From contig CBDFGT010000025.1 in NCBI GenBank assembly GCA_965247225.1, positions 1 through 22,921 of the forward strand: a DNA stretch of 22,921 nt, read 5' to 3'. Source of the stretch: CBDFGT01 sp965247225 (GTDB lineage: Bacteria; Pseudomonadota; Alphaproteobacteria; Rhizobiales; Rhizobiaceae). Shown piece after piece: positions 14,663-22,921 of this stretch. A program made the translations under genes and the position numbers. Below the pieces are notes generated by a model. It did not search any database. It worked only from the letters and a program-made list of their open reading frames with translations, and was not told the origin of the DNA. Every line of letters begins with the position of its first letter. The first letter of the stretch is position 1.

Positions 14663-15673
14663 ATGGCTGGTATTTCGTTTCCAATTTTTGATCTTGGATC
14701 TTTCGAACGTGCCAATCATGAACAACGACAGCGCCTGGGTGTTCAGGTTGACCGGGCCTGCATCAGTACCGGTTTTCTTGCTGTCGCCAATCACGGCGTT
14801 CCCGATGATGTTATCGCGGGTGTGCGGGATGCGACACGCGGATTTTTCGATCAGCCTGACGCGATCAAGCAGGCTGTAAAAGCGCCTTTCCCCGGTTATC
14901 CCTATGGATATCTGGGGGGTGGTGCGGAAGCCTTGGCCAAATCGCGCGGGGAAGACACGCCACCGGACCTGAAGGAAAGTTTCAACGGTGGTCCGCTGCA
15001 GATGCCGGCCGGAGACGTAAACCCCGAGGCCCTGGCATTCTGTTACCAGCCAACATTGTGGCCTGCGGCACCGGAAGGTTTTCAAAAGGCATGGAGTGCC
15101 TACTATCTGGCCATGGAAGACCTTGCGGCACGGATCATGCGCGTGTTTGCCGTGGCCCTGCAATTGCCGGAGGATTTTTTTGCCGCCAGTATTGCCTATC
15201 CCATCAGTGCGTTGCGGGCATTGAACTATCCGCAACAAACTGTGCCGCCGGAAACAGGCCAGTTACGGGCAGGAGCCCATACCGATTATGGCAGCCTGAC
15301 CATCCTTCTGCCGGAACCGGGCGCACGTGGCCTTGAAATTTTCACACCTGACGGTGTGTGGACCGAAATTCCGAATATTCCCGGCGCTTTTATCATCAAT
15401 CTTGGCGATCTGATGGCCCGCTGGACCAATGATCGCTGGGTTTCCACCCTTCATCGTGTCGTCAATCCCGGTGCGGACCGTGGCGGCATGAACCGGCGCC
15501 AGTCGCTTGCGTTTTTCCACCAGCCCAATTGGGACGCGCAGATTGATTGTATTCCATCCTGTCTGGCGAAGGGTGAGAGGCCCAAATATGACCCTGTTCT
15601 GTCCGGCCCCTATCTCATGGGCAAGTTCAGGGCAACCCAGACGCCAAAGGCGCTGACACAGGAGCGGGCATGA
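14663..15673 (+). CDS. 2-oxoglutarate/Fe(II)-dependent oxygenase, isopenicillin N synthase-like
   Basis: 336 residues. An N-terminal DIOX_N region (ISTGFLAVANHGVPDDVIAG) is followed by the double-stranded beta-helix core with the iron ligands His206 and Asp208 in AHTDYGSLTIL and His264 in STLHRVVNP, and the 2-oxoglutarate or substrate-carboxylate Arg in NRRQSLAFF (Arg279, Ser281). All ligands are present, so it should be active as a hydroxylase, desaturase or cyclase. Substrate is unknown; family members act on small molecules including amino acids and gibberellin-like compounds. GAGGGAG lies 6-12 bases before the ATG. Its stop overlaps the next start (ATGA), so it heads a translationally coupled operon with an EEP-fold enzyme, a NUDIX protein and a PhzF protein. 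Confidence 0.92.
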   Translation: MAGISFPIFDLGSFERANHEQRQRLGVQVDRACISTGFLAVANHGVPDDVIAGVRDATRGFFDQPDAIKQAVKAPFPGYPYGYLGGGAEALAKSRGEDTPPDLKESFNGGPLQMPAGDVNPEALAFCYQPTLWPAAPEGFQKAWSAYYLAMEDLAARIMRVFAVALQLPEDFFAASIAYPISALRALNYPQQTVPPETGQLRAGAHTDYGSLTILLPEPGARGLEIFTPDGVWTEIPNIPGAFIINLGDLMARWTNDRWVSTLHRVVNPGADRGGMNRRQSLAFFHQPNWDAQIDCIPSCLAKGERPKYDPVLSGPYLMGKFRATQTPKALTQERA

Positions 15674-16782
15674 GTTTTCGTCTGGGAACATTCAATGTCG
15701 AAAACCTTCTGACCCGTTTTGATTTTTCCGGCTTTTCCAGTCAGGCCCGCGCAGACCGGGTGCTGCAACTGTTCGACATCCAGGACCAGATGGCATTTCA
15801 GCAGATGGAATCCGCCCGCATGGTGGCCTCGACAGACGATACACGCCAATTGACTGCGCTGGCGATTGCCGAACTGGATGCCGATATTCTCTGCCTGCAG
15901 GAAGTGGACAATATGGAGGTGCTGAAAGCCTTTGAGGCCGCCTATCTGTTTCGCATGACAGGCAGCGGTTACAGGCAGAAATTTCTGATAGAGGGCAATG
16001 ACAGCCGCGGCATTGATGTAGCCCTTCTCATGCGGGACAGGACATCAGGCGGTCAGACCATCGAATTCGTGGACATCAGGAGCCATGCGGAGCTGACATA
16101 CCGGCAGGCGGGGCTCTATATGCCGGAACTGGTGGCGCTGGATATCAGGCCGGATGACCGGATCTTCAGGCGGGATTGTCTGGAAGTGGATGTGCGCATC
16201 GCTGGCAAGCCGCTGACGCTTTATGTGGTGCACCTGAAATCAATGCAGGCGCCGCGCGAAGCGGGAGACGGACGGATGGCCACCATGCCGGTGCGCATGG
16301 CCGAAACACGGGCCGTGCGCCAGATTATCACCCGCCGTTTTGGTGCGGATGGCAGCGCCAGAGCCAGTTTCGCCATTTGCGGCGATATGAATGACTATCA
16401 GGAGCGTGTTGATATTTCCGGCGACAAGCGCAAGGGCTACAGCTTTTTCCCCGTTCCCGAAGAGGTGAGTGCGCTTGCCACATTCAGTGCGGACGGATTT
16501 GCCGAAAATCCGATGCTGCGGCGGGATCCGCTCGATCGCTGGACGCATTATCATACCCGCGGACCGGAGGTGCGGCATCTGGCACAGCTCGATTATATCT
16601 GGCTGTCACAGGCCATGGCCCGGCATAATCCCCTTGCCATGCCGGAGATTGTGCGCAGCGGACAGCCTTGGCGAACAATTTTCCCGCCCGGACTGGATGA
16701 GAGCCGTTTTCCGCGTGTTGGCTGGGACCGGCCCAAAGCCTCTGATCATTGTCCTATTGTGATTGAACTGGACCTTTTATGA
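15670..16782 (+). CDS. Endonuclease/exonuclease/phosphatase-family hydrolase
   Basis: 370 residues. The EEP metal-dependent phosphodiesterase motifs appear in order: LGTFNVENLL at the N-terminus, ILCLQEVDN with the metal-binding Glu, GIDVALLMRD, LYVVHLKSM, FAICGDMNDY, LAQLDYIWLS and KASDHCPIVIEL with the catalytic Asp-His. The active site therefore looks complete. Members cut DNA, dephosphorylate inositides or hydrolyse other phosphodiesters; there is no signal peptide, so it should be cytosolic. The start overlaps the oxygenase stop by four bases and its own stop overlaps the next start by four bases, indicating tight coupling. Its substrate is not identifiable, though the operon suggests a small-molecule pathway rather than DNA repair. 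Confidence 0.9.
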   Translation: MSFRLGTFNVENLLTRFDFSGFSSQARADRVLQLFDIQDQMAFQQMESARMVASTDDTRQLTALAIAELDADILCLQEVDNMEVLKAFEAAYLFRMTGSGYRQKFLIEGNDSRGIDVALLMRDRTSGGQTIEFVDIRSHAELTYRQAGLYMPELVALDIRPDDRIFRRDCLEVDVRIAGKPLTLYVVHLKSMQAPREAGDGRMATMPVRMAETRAVRQIITRRFGADGSARASFAICGDMNDYQERVDISGDKRKGYSFFPVPEEVSALATFSADGFAENPMLRRDPLDRWTHYHTRGPEVRHLAQLDYIWLSQAMARHNPLAMPEIVRSGQPWRTIFPPGLDESRFPRVGWDRPKASDHCPIVIELDLL

Positions 16783-17507
16783 TATCCACGGTTTTCCCCG
16801 TCCATTCTGCAAAGCTGAAGGTTTTGCAGGGGCAGCATCCTTTTGAAAAAATCCATGAAAAACAGATTGCCGAAAACTGGGCCCGCGAACAGGCGGCCAA
16901 TCCCAGGCTTTATGACGGGCAGATGCTGCTGCACCATAGTTTGGAGGTGCGCGACGGCCATGTTGAGGGAACCTGTTATCTGGTGCGGTTTTCCACTTTT
17001 CTCTACTGGCGCAGGCAACCGGACCGGGCAGGGGCGTTTCATGTCCATGTGATGGCTGTTCCCCTGTCGCGGGACGGCGCACTGATTGCCATCAGGATGT
17101 CGGACCATACCGCCAATCCCGGCAAGGTCTATTGCGCTTCCGGCTCGCTGGACGCGCTGGATATTGTTGGTGACCATGCGGATATTGAAGGCAATATGGT
17201 GCGGGAAATGCGTGAGGAAACCGGGCTCGATCTCGGCGAGGCGATAGCCGAAGGCGGCTATTACGGCACGATGGGCAACAAAAGCCTCAGCATTTTCCGG
17301 CTTTTCCGGTTTGATACCGATGCAGCGGTGCTGATGGCGCGGATTGAAGCGTTCATGATTTATGACCATGAGCAGGAGATTGCCGGGCCGGTTGCCATCC
17401 GCACGGCCGATCCTTCCGTCCATGCCTATGCCGATTTCATGCTGCCATTGCTCGACCTGTGTTTTTCCAGACAAGGCAGGCGATCAACAAAACCGCTGAA
17501 AGGATGA
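16779..17507 (+). CDS. NUDIX hydrolase-like protein with an incomplete NUDIX box
   Basis: 242 residues. REMREETGLDLG at about residue 142 is the second half of the NUDIX box (REUxEExGU), including the catalytic glutamates. The first half (G-x5-E before it) is not recognisable; the residue eight before the Arg is Ala. Upstream, GAFHVHVMAVPLSRDGALIA resembles the NUDIX beta-sheet. The family hydrolyses nucleoside diphosphates linked to another group. The N-terminal 90 residues (LHHSLEVRDGHVEGTCYLVR) look like the extra domain of larger NUDIX proteins such as those acting on coenzymes. It overlaps the upstream gene by four bases and the PhzF gene begins 3 bp after it. Confidence 0.85.
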   Translation: MISTVFPVHSAKLKVLQGQHPFEKIHEKQIAENWAREQAANPRLYDGQMLLHHSLEVRDGHVEGTCYLVRFSTFLYWRRQPDRAGAFHVHVMAVPLSRDGALIAIRMSDHTANPGKVYCASGSLDALDIVGDHADIEGNMVREMREETGLDLGEAIAEGGYYGTMGNKSLSIFRLFRFDTDAAVLMARIEAFMIYDHEQEIAGPVAIRTADPSVHAYADFMLPLLDLCFSRQGRRSTKPLKG

Positions 17508-17510
17508 TTC

Positions 17511-18413
17511 ATGAGCCGTCCCTATGTTGTCTATGATGTGTTCACGCGCCACGCGCTGGCCGGAAATCCGCTGGCTGTTGTCCTTGATGCAGAAGGGCTG
17601 GACGGGCCACGCATGCAGGCGATTACGCGCGAGCTGAACCTGTCTGAAACCGTGTTTGTGTTTGCTCCGGACGCTTTCGGTCATGCTGCAAGGTTGCGCA
17701 TCTTCACGCCGGGTCGTGAATTGCCCTTTGCAGGCCATCCCACGGTCGGTACGGCCGTTGCCCTTATGGAGCGGGGACAGGGACAAGCGGGATATCTGGT
17801 GCTGGAGGAGGGCATCGGCCCGGTTTCCTGCACTGTTGAAAGGCAGGCGGACGGGGCAAGCTATGCCAGTTTCATCCTGCCAACCCTGTCCGCACGGCTG
17901 CATCTGCCCCTTGCGGCAGACAAGGTGGCCGCGTCGCTTGGGCTCAAGGCCGGGGATATCGGCTTTGGCGACCATCGCCTTTCTGTCTGGAGTGCCGGGG
18001 TGCCATTCCTGATGGTGCCGGTTTCTGCCCGCGAGGCTGTTGCCGGAGTCACCTTCGATCCCGGCGCGTGGCAGGCCATGGCACCCGTGGTCAATGGCAA
18101 TTCTGTCTCCGTCTATGTCTATTGCAAGGGCGGTGATCTGGATGGTTCGCATTTTCATGCGCGGATGTTTTCACCCGGCATGGGCATTGCCGAAGATCCG
18201 GCAACCGGGGCTGCCATTGCCGCCATGACCGGTGCCATCCATGCGTTTGAAGGCCTGGGTGACGGCAGTCACAGCTTTCAGATAGAGCAGGGCGTGGAAA
18301 TGGGACGGCCCAGCCTGATTTACGTCCAGATAGAGGCAGAAACGGGCGCTGTGGTGCGCGCAACAATTGGCGGGCATGCTGTCAAAATCGCCAGTGGCAT
18401 GCTTGATCTTTGA
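17511..18413 (+). CDS. PhzF-family isomerase
   Basis: 300 residues, the usual family length. The N-terminal half has YDVFTRHALAGNPLAVV, the catalytic glutamate in LNLSETVFV (Glu46), and FTPGRELPFAGHPTVGTA; the C-terminal half has FSPGMGIAEDPATGAAIAAM, the pseudo-symmetric partner of the two-lobed fold related to diaminopimelate epimerase. In phenazine producers PhzF isomerises trans-2,3-dihydro-3-hydroxyanthranilate, but most homologues in genomes without phenazine genes have unknown substrates, and no other phz gene is here. AAAGGATG lies just upstream of the ATG. It is the last gene of the operon beginning at 14663. Confidence 0.93.
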   Translation: MSRPYVVYDVFTRHALAGNPLAVVLDAEGLDGPRMQAITRELNLSETVFVFAPDAFGHAARLRIFTPGRELPFAGHPTVGTAVALMERGQGQAGYLVLEEGIGPVSCTVERQADGASYASFILPTLSARLHLPLAADKVAASLGLKAGDIGFGDHRLSVWSAGVPFLMVPVSAREAVAGVTFDPGAWQAMAPVVNGNSVSVYVYCKGGDLDGSHFHARMFSPGMGIAEDPATGAAIAAMTGAIHAFEGLGDGSHSFQIEQGVEMGRPSLIYVQIEAETGAVVRATIGGHAVKIASGMLDL

Positions 18414-18541
18414 AAATACTGGATATTTTTCTTATCGGGATTTTTTCGGGGCCGTTAGCCAAAAAAATTGGAAAGGGGAACTGGACAAGGTCTGCGAAGC
18501 CGTCTATACGCCCATCACTCCGTTAGACAAAACGGCGCGGC

Positions 18542-18617
<76 letters not shown>

Positions 18618-18747
18618 AAATATTCTGTGAAATCAATGTTTTTTTATATTTGCTTCCGACATTTCAACATGGGAAAATGTCGTAAATTCTGTTGATTGAG
18701 TGTCGCGGTTTTGCCGTTGCACATGTGTGGTCGTTTCTGACCAGAGA

Positions 18748-19960
18748 TCAGCGCAGGATCATGGCGCGAAAGTCATTGACATTGGTACCTGTCGGGCCGG
18801 GCTCAAACAGATCCCCCACGGCATGGAATGCGGTCCAGGCGTCATTGTTGTTGAGCGCTGCCGAGGGATCCATACCGGCAGAGAGCATGCGGGCAATGCT
18901 GGTGCCGTCGGCAAAGGCCCCGGCATTGGTCTGGCTGCCGTCAATGCCGTCTGTATCGGCGGCCAAAGCCGTAATGCCTTCAAGGGCGGCTATGCCTTGT
19001 GCGAAAGACAGGAGGAATTCGGTGTTGCGCCCGCCTTTGCCGTTGCCGCGCACGGTCACGGTGGTTTCGCCGCCGGACAGGATGACAACCGGCTTTGCAA
19101 AGGGCCGGTTGCGCCGGGCCACATCGCGGGCCATGGCGGCATGCATGCGGGCGATTTCACGCGCTTCGCCCTCGATACTGTCAGACAGGATAACCGCCTT
19201 GATGCCCTGCGCTCCGGCCCTGGCAGCCGCTGCCTCCAGCGAAAGGCAAGCCGAGGCGATGATATGATGACGGTTCTGCGCAAAGGCCGGGTCATCGGGC
19301 AATGGTGCCTTCGCATGGCAGGAGGCAATATGGGCAAGGATTTTTGGCGGAAGGGTGATGCGATAACGGCGGATTTCTGACAGCGCATCCTCTTGCGTTG
19401 TCGTGTCGGGTACTGTCGGACCGGAGGCGACATGGGCGGGATTGTCGCCGGGGATATCGGACACGATGAGGCTGAGGACAGGGGCGGGGAATGCCGCCCC
19501 GGCAAGCCTGCCACCCTTGATACCGGAGACATGTTTGCGGATGGTGTTCATGGCCGAAATCGGTGCGCCGGAGGTGAGCAGCGCCTGATTGAGGGCGATT
19601 TCATCCGCAAGATCAAGGCCTTCGGGCGGGCAAGGCAGAAGGGGCTGATCCGCCGCCGGAAACAAGCGCAATGACCAGATCATCCGGCGTCAGGCCACGC
19701 ACCTGATCGAAAAGCTGCCGGGATGCCGCCAGTCCGTTTTCATCCGGCACGGGATGGGCCGCCTCAAGGATGCGGATTGTCCTGCACTCCTTACCATAGC
19801 CATACCGCGTCACAACGGTGCCTTCCAGCGGCCAGTCCAGCAGGTTTTCCAGCGCCCCGGCCATTTGGGCAGAGGCTTTGCCGGCACCGATCACCACAGT
19901 GCGCCCCCGGGGCCGGGACGGCAGGAAAGGGCGCAGGGCGGCGTGCGGGGCTGCTGCATG
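18748..19960 (-). pseudogene. Glycerate 2-kinase (MOFRL family), frameshifted and truncated at the 5' end
   Basis: About 400 residues of a DUF4147/MOFRL glycerate kinase are encoded, against a usual 420 or so. The enzyme phosphorylates glycerate to 2-phosphoglycerate. RGRTVVIGAGKASAQMAGAL and AAHPVPDENGL are in one frame; SGGGSA is followed by a shift to the frame with LLPCPPEGLDLADEIALNQA, RKHVSGIKGGRLA, SDIPGDNPAHVASGPT and the C-terminal MOFRL domain (LSGGETTVTVRGNGKGGRNT, DTDGIDG). One extra C in a run of four (19641-19644, G on the plus strand) causes the shift; three would restore the frame. The first 20 or so codons are missing because non-bacterial sequence begins near 19960. The shift may be a sequencing error. 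Confidence 0.85.
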
Positions 19961-19990
19961 AACCACCCAGCCTCTTGTACTCACTCGTGC
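19950..19990. other. Junction between bacterial and eukaryotic DNA
   Basis: Left of this interval the minus strand encodes a glycerate kinase up to residues equivalent to about 20 from its N-terminus; right of it the sequence lacks bacterial genes and carries spliced exons. Similarity to the kinase fades at about 19955-19965. No repeat, transposon end or long shared sequence marks the join. The exact base cannot be fixed by eye. Confidence 0.75.
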
Positions 19991-20049
19991 TCCAACAACC
20001 CACGCCAACTCTACAGGTTCATCTCATCCTCATCTCACGAAAGCGCAGC

Positions 20050-22154
20050 ATGGAGGGAATCCGGTTTACATCCAAGGCACCAAAGGTGAGTGAGCGCACG
20101 ACCACCTGTCATGCGAAGAAGCTGCGCGACGGTCGCGCCCACGCACCGCACATACACACGTACCCTCCGCACCCACACAGAGAGGAATGCGCACCCTTCT
20201 CCCTCATGCATGGGGAAAAAGGAAGAGTAAAACGAATGCTCCACGCTGCTCTAACGATTCTGTTTGCACCTGCCCATACATATTCTCGCAGCGGCCGTTT
20301 GCCGAGCAGAACGAGTTTGTGGAGGATGACGCTGTGTTCGAGTCGCCGCGCGATAAAAAGAAGGTAAGATTCCGATTGGACTAGGGAGAAGGGTAGACGG
20401 AAAATGGGCGATTCTTTATTGGTGGTGGTAGCGAGAATAGCTGACGCCCACATACGCGCTCTTTAACCATTTTTTTCCTCACACCAATCTTCCTCATGTG
20501 CAGGCCCGTGTGTCTAAGACGGTGCTTGCGTCCGAGGAGCGGCACTTTGCAAAGCGGCTGCTTCGATTTGTGCGTCGATCGGATGCCAATATCACGGTTG
20601 AGAAGACGCTAAACCCGCACGCAAAGGTGAAAGGGCGTGCGCCTATTTCAGCGGCTGCGCCAACCGTTGCTGACACTGAGGACAAGGGGCAACTGCATCG
20701 CGACTTTGTCCAGGAGAGCATTGCGCAGTTTACAGAAAAGCTGCCCAAGTATGCAAACCCCGACTTTTTCAACGCAGAGTTTGTGTCTCTGAAAGAGGTC
20801 GGCAAGGAAAAGACTGCGCACGAGGCCCAGAGGCCCGTCAATCTCCTCAAGAATCGATATCCCGACGTCTTGGGTATGTTTGAGTGTATGGTGCCGGTGT
20901 TGCGTGTGTGTTTGTGTGTCAAGAAGGTGGAAGGGAAGACTTTGCGAATGCGTGTACTGGGGTGCGCGTGAGCTCCACCGACTCACACAGAAATTCTGTT
21001 TTCAACTGTCTCTTTTGCTTTTCAGCTTATGATGACACGCGGGTGCGCATGCAGGGACAAGGGCGCCTCGAGTGCGATGCCTTGTACATCAACGGAAACT
21101 ACATCCGCGGCGTTCACAATGGCGAGCGTTACATTGCTACACAGGGTCCTCTGGAAGGGACAGTCAGCATGTTCTGGCGGATGGTGTGGTCGCACTCTAG
21201 CAACGTGATTGTCATGCTCACACGCTGTGTGGAGGGTGGGAGGTCAAAATGCTACCAGTACTGGCCCGAGGGCCCTGCAACCGCCATTGAGGCAGAGGCG
21301 GAGCCGGTTAGCAAGGAGAGGGAGCGCAAGACAAAAGACAGCAAAAGCAAGGACAAAAAGGCAGCAGAGAGCAAAGGGACTGCCCAAAAGTACGGTGACA
21401 TCACTGTCAAGCTCATCCACGTTGAGGAGAAGGGCAACTATGTCGTCCGCAAGTTCGAGCTCAAGTGTGGCAGGGCGACTCGCCATGTCACTCACTACCA
21501 ATACACAAGCGTAAGTCGCAACGCAATTTTTGTTCATGGCCCCGTTCTTTTGAGTTTTTCACATGTTTTTGCTATTTGTTCTTGGGTGTTTTGATTTTGA
21601 AAACTCATCCCTCTTCTTCTTGTTTCAAACAGTGGCCCGACCATAGCATCCCAGATGCACTCGAGCTGCTGCACTTTCTGCAGGCCATCCGACCCGTGTC
21701 TAGCGGTGCATTAGAGGGCGGTGCGGCGCCCACGTCGCGGACGGCGGTTCCGGAGCCAGGTCCCATTGTGGTGCACTGCAGCGCTGGCATTGGCCGCACT
21801 GGCACGTTTATCGCGGCGGATCGTCTCTACGACAGCGTGCTGAGTCACGTGAAGGGCCTGAACATCAAGGCAATTGTGGCAGACATGCGGTCCTCCCGTG
21901 CAGGCATGGTGCAGACACAGGTTCAGGTGAGTTTTCTTTTTTTCTCGCACACAGAGACAGCATTAAGAAAGAAAAAAACGAAAACGCTTGTTTCTTACTA
22001 AAAATATTGTATTCTTCTCGGTCTCTCTGTTTAGTATGCGTTCCTGTACAAGTTTCTCCACACATGCCTGAAGCAGCAGCTTCCTGGGGCCAAGTTGCCA
22101 GAGGAGGCGCAAGCAACAACGCTTGAGGCGAAGCGGCAGGCGGAGCGGGAGTGA
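20050..22154 (+). CDS. Classical protein tyrosine phosphatase, six exons
   Basis: Exons 20050-20085, 20292-20363, 20504-20873, 21026-21510, 21633-21926 and 22035-22154 join into 458 codons ending in TGA. All five introns (206, 140, 152, 122 and 108 bp) start GT and end AG after pyrimidine-rich tracts, and phases agree. The protein hydrolyses phosphotyrosine. A lysine-rich N-terminus of about 115 residues precedes the catalytic domain: pTyr loop KNRYPDVLAYDDTRV (Tyr155), IATQGPLEGTVSMFW, WPD loop YTSWPDHSIPD (Asp324), signature HCSAGIGRTGTF (Cys370, Arg376) and Q loop QTQVQYAF (Gln419), all intact. Insertions: a Lys/Glu/Ser-rich stretch after CYQYWPEG and an Ala/Pro-rich one before the signature. 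No membrane segment is seen, so it should be intracellular. ATG at 20050 has A at -3 and G at +4. Confidence 0.9.
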
Positions 22155-22658
22155 CATGGGACTTGTTTGCAGCGAGTCCCCTGCAACTGTAAAGAAATAG
22201 TGGCGGCCAGCAATGCCGGCCGTGCACGAGTGTGTGTTTTCCCTGATAACCAACAAAACAGATCTTTCTTCAATGCCATGTATCAAAAGTGAACAGCCTT
22301 CTTCCTTCTTTCTTTCTTGCAGAATATGTGAGGGAGAGAAAAGAGAGAAAAGACATAATGACGTCGCGCACGCTCTACAGGCAATTTTCTTTGCTTGTGC
22401 GACAGAGAGCGAGCGCGAGAAGAGTTGGAGAGGACACAAGGAGAAGAGAGGGCCTGTCCGCTCGGGGGTCAGCTTTGCAAGCCCACGAGACGACAAGGAT
22501 GCTCTGCTCTGCTGTGCTCCTTGCTGGTGGTTCTGTTGCTGGTGCACCTCAAGGACGAGGGCGCGACTCACAGCACCAGTTCCAGGCGCTGACCTTGCAA
22601 CTTGTGTCCGCGTCCTTTCCCAACTCATTTTGCTTCCTCCTCCGTTCTCTTCTCGCAG
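22155..22658 (+). other. Eukaryotic spacer: 3' UTR of the phosphatase gene and upstream region of the next gene
   Basis: No gene is supported here. The region is rich in GA and TC runs (22,295-22,365). Pyrimidine-rich tracts ending in CAG at about 22,299-22,321 and 22,630-22,658 look like splice acceptors; the second lies directly before the ATG of the next gene and suggests an intron in its 5' UTR. No AATAAA polyadenylation signal was seen. Confidence 0.45.
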
Positions 22659-22660
22659 GG

Positions 22661-22880
22661 ATGCTTGCGCGGCGACTCGCTGGCCTCTCTCTTCGTACAG
22701 TAAGTGACCAATGGAGGGCAAGGGTGGGCGATGGGGGACTGTTGGGCACTGATTTCCCCAAACCTTCGTTTTTTGTGCAGAGGATGGCCGACCTGGTTCA
22801 GTTCGAGGCCCGCGCCCGCGAGGCCGACACGCTCATTGCAAACCTCACCGCCTCGCTGCACACCCTCCGCGCACACGCCG
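22661..22880 (+). CDS. Start of a second spliced eukaryotic gene (3' part off the window)
   Basis: An ATG at 22661 opens an exon of 39 bases (MLARRLAGLSLRT) ending at a GTAAGT donor (22700). An 81-bp intron ends at TTTTTTGTGCAG (22780), and the next exon, 22781 to about 22880, continues in frame as RMADLVQFEARAREADTLIA, then NLTASLHTLRAHA. A GTATGC at 22881 may be the next donor; the frame is also open to the window end. The arginine-rich start resembles a mitochondrial presequence, and the second exon looks helical or coiled-coil. I do not recognise the family. An alternative start is the ATG at 22784. Confidence 0.5.
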
Positions 22881-22921
22881 GTATGCCGCACATGCTGCCT
22901 TTAGGAAGTGGATTGCCAAGG

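Noticed and set aside
17511..18413. PhzF as evidence of phenazine biosynthesis
   Set aside because: No other phz genes are present, and PhzF-family proteins are widespread in non-producers.
20884..21594. Uninterrupted 236-codon frame within the phosphatase gene
   Set aside because: It reads through intron sequence at both ends; splicing at 21025/21026 and 21510/21511 gives the proper phosphatase sequence.

Overview
The window is two kinds of DNA joined end to end. About 1-19,960 is a compact, intron-free bacterial segment. Gene identities (PdxJ, a 339-residue class I IlvC, ExoD-like, DUF4189, HxlR, TetR and LysE families) and protein similarity suggest an alphaproteobacterium, probably of the rhizobial kind; that placement is by recognition, not by a database search. 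From about 19,960 to the end it is eukaryotic: a classical protein tyrosine phosphatase gene split by five GT-AG introns, followed by the start of a second spliced gene. I could not name the eukaryote; short introns and dense coding fit a protist.

Bacterial layout. 1-678 (-): the 5' part of a regulator with an N-terminal MerR-type and a C-terminal LuxR-type helix-turn-helix. 1190-1942 (+): pdxJ. 2215-2616 (+): HxlR regulator. 2803-4313 (+): an ExoD-like membrane protein translationally coupled to a lipid kinase. 4368-5179 (-): two small secreted proteins. 5410-5513: a nested inverted-repeat element. 5656-7406 (+): TetR regulator, then ilvC, whose 3' end is tandemly repeated in 86-bp units. 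7822-9030 (+): PLP aminotransferase, closed by a strong bidirectional terminator facing an aldo/keto reductase (9124-10173, -). 10341-10823 (+): VOC protein overlapping a convergent carboxymuconolactone decarboxylase family gene. 11299-13203 (-): CASTOR/POLLUX-like channel, divergent from a LysE exporter (13395-13967, +). 13977-14342 (-): DUF4189 protein. 14663-18413 (+): a tight four-gene operon (2OG-Fe(II) oxygenase, EEP-fold phosphodiesterase, NUDIX protein, PhzF isomerase). 18542-18617: tRNA-Lys(CTT). 18748 to about 19,960 (-): glycerate 2-kinase, frameshifted once and cut off at its 5' end by the junction.

Eukaryotic layout. The phosphatase gene (20,050-22,154) has six exons that join cleanly into 458 codons, with the pTyr loop, WPD loop, HC(X)5R signature and Q loop all present. 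A second gene starts at 22,661 and runs off the end.

The outstanding observation is the bacterium/eukaryote junction near 19,960. The most economical explanation is a chimeric contig or clone (associated bacterium joined to protist DNA). A real bacterial insertion in a eukaryotic chromosome is possible but needs read-level evidence. No CRISPR array, insertion sequence, prophage or recognisable defence system was seen. The least-explained bacterial items are the MerR-LuxR fusion, the four-gene oxygenase/PhzF operon, the nested inverted repeat and the ilvC-tail repeat.
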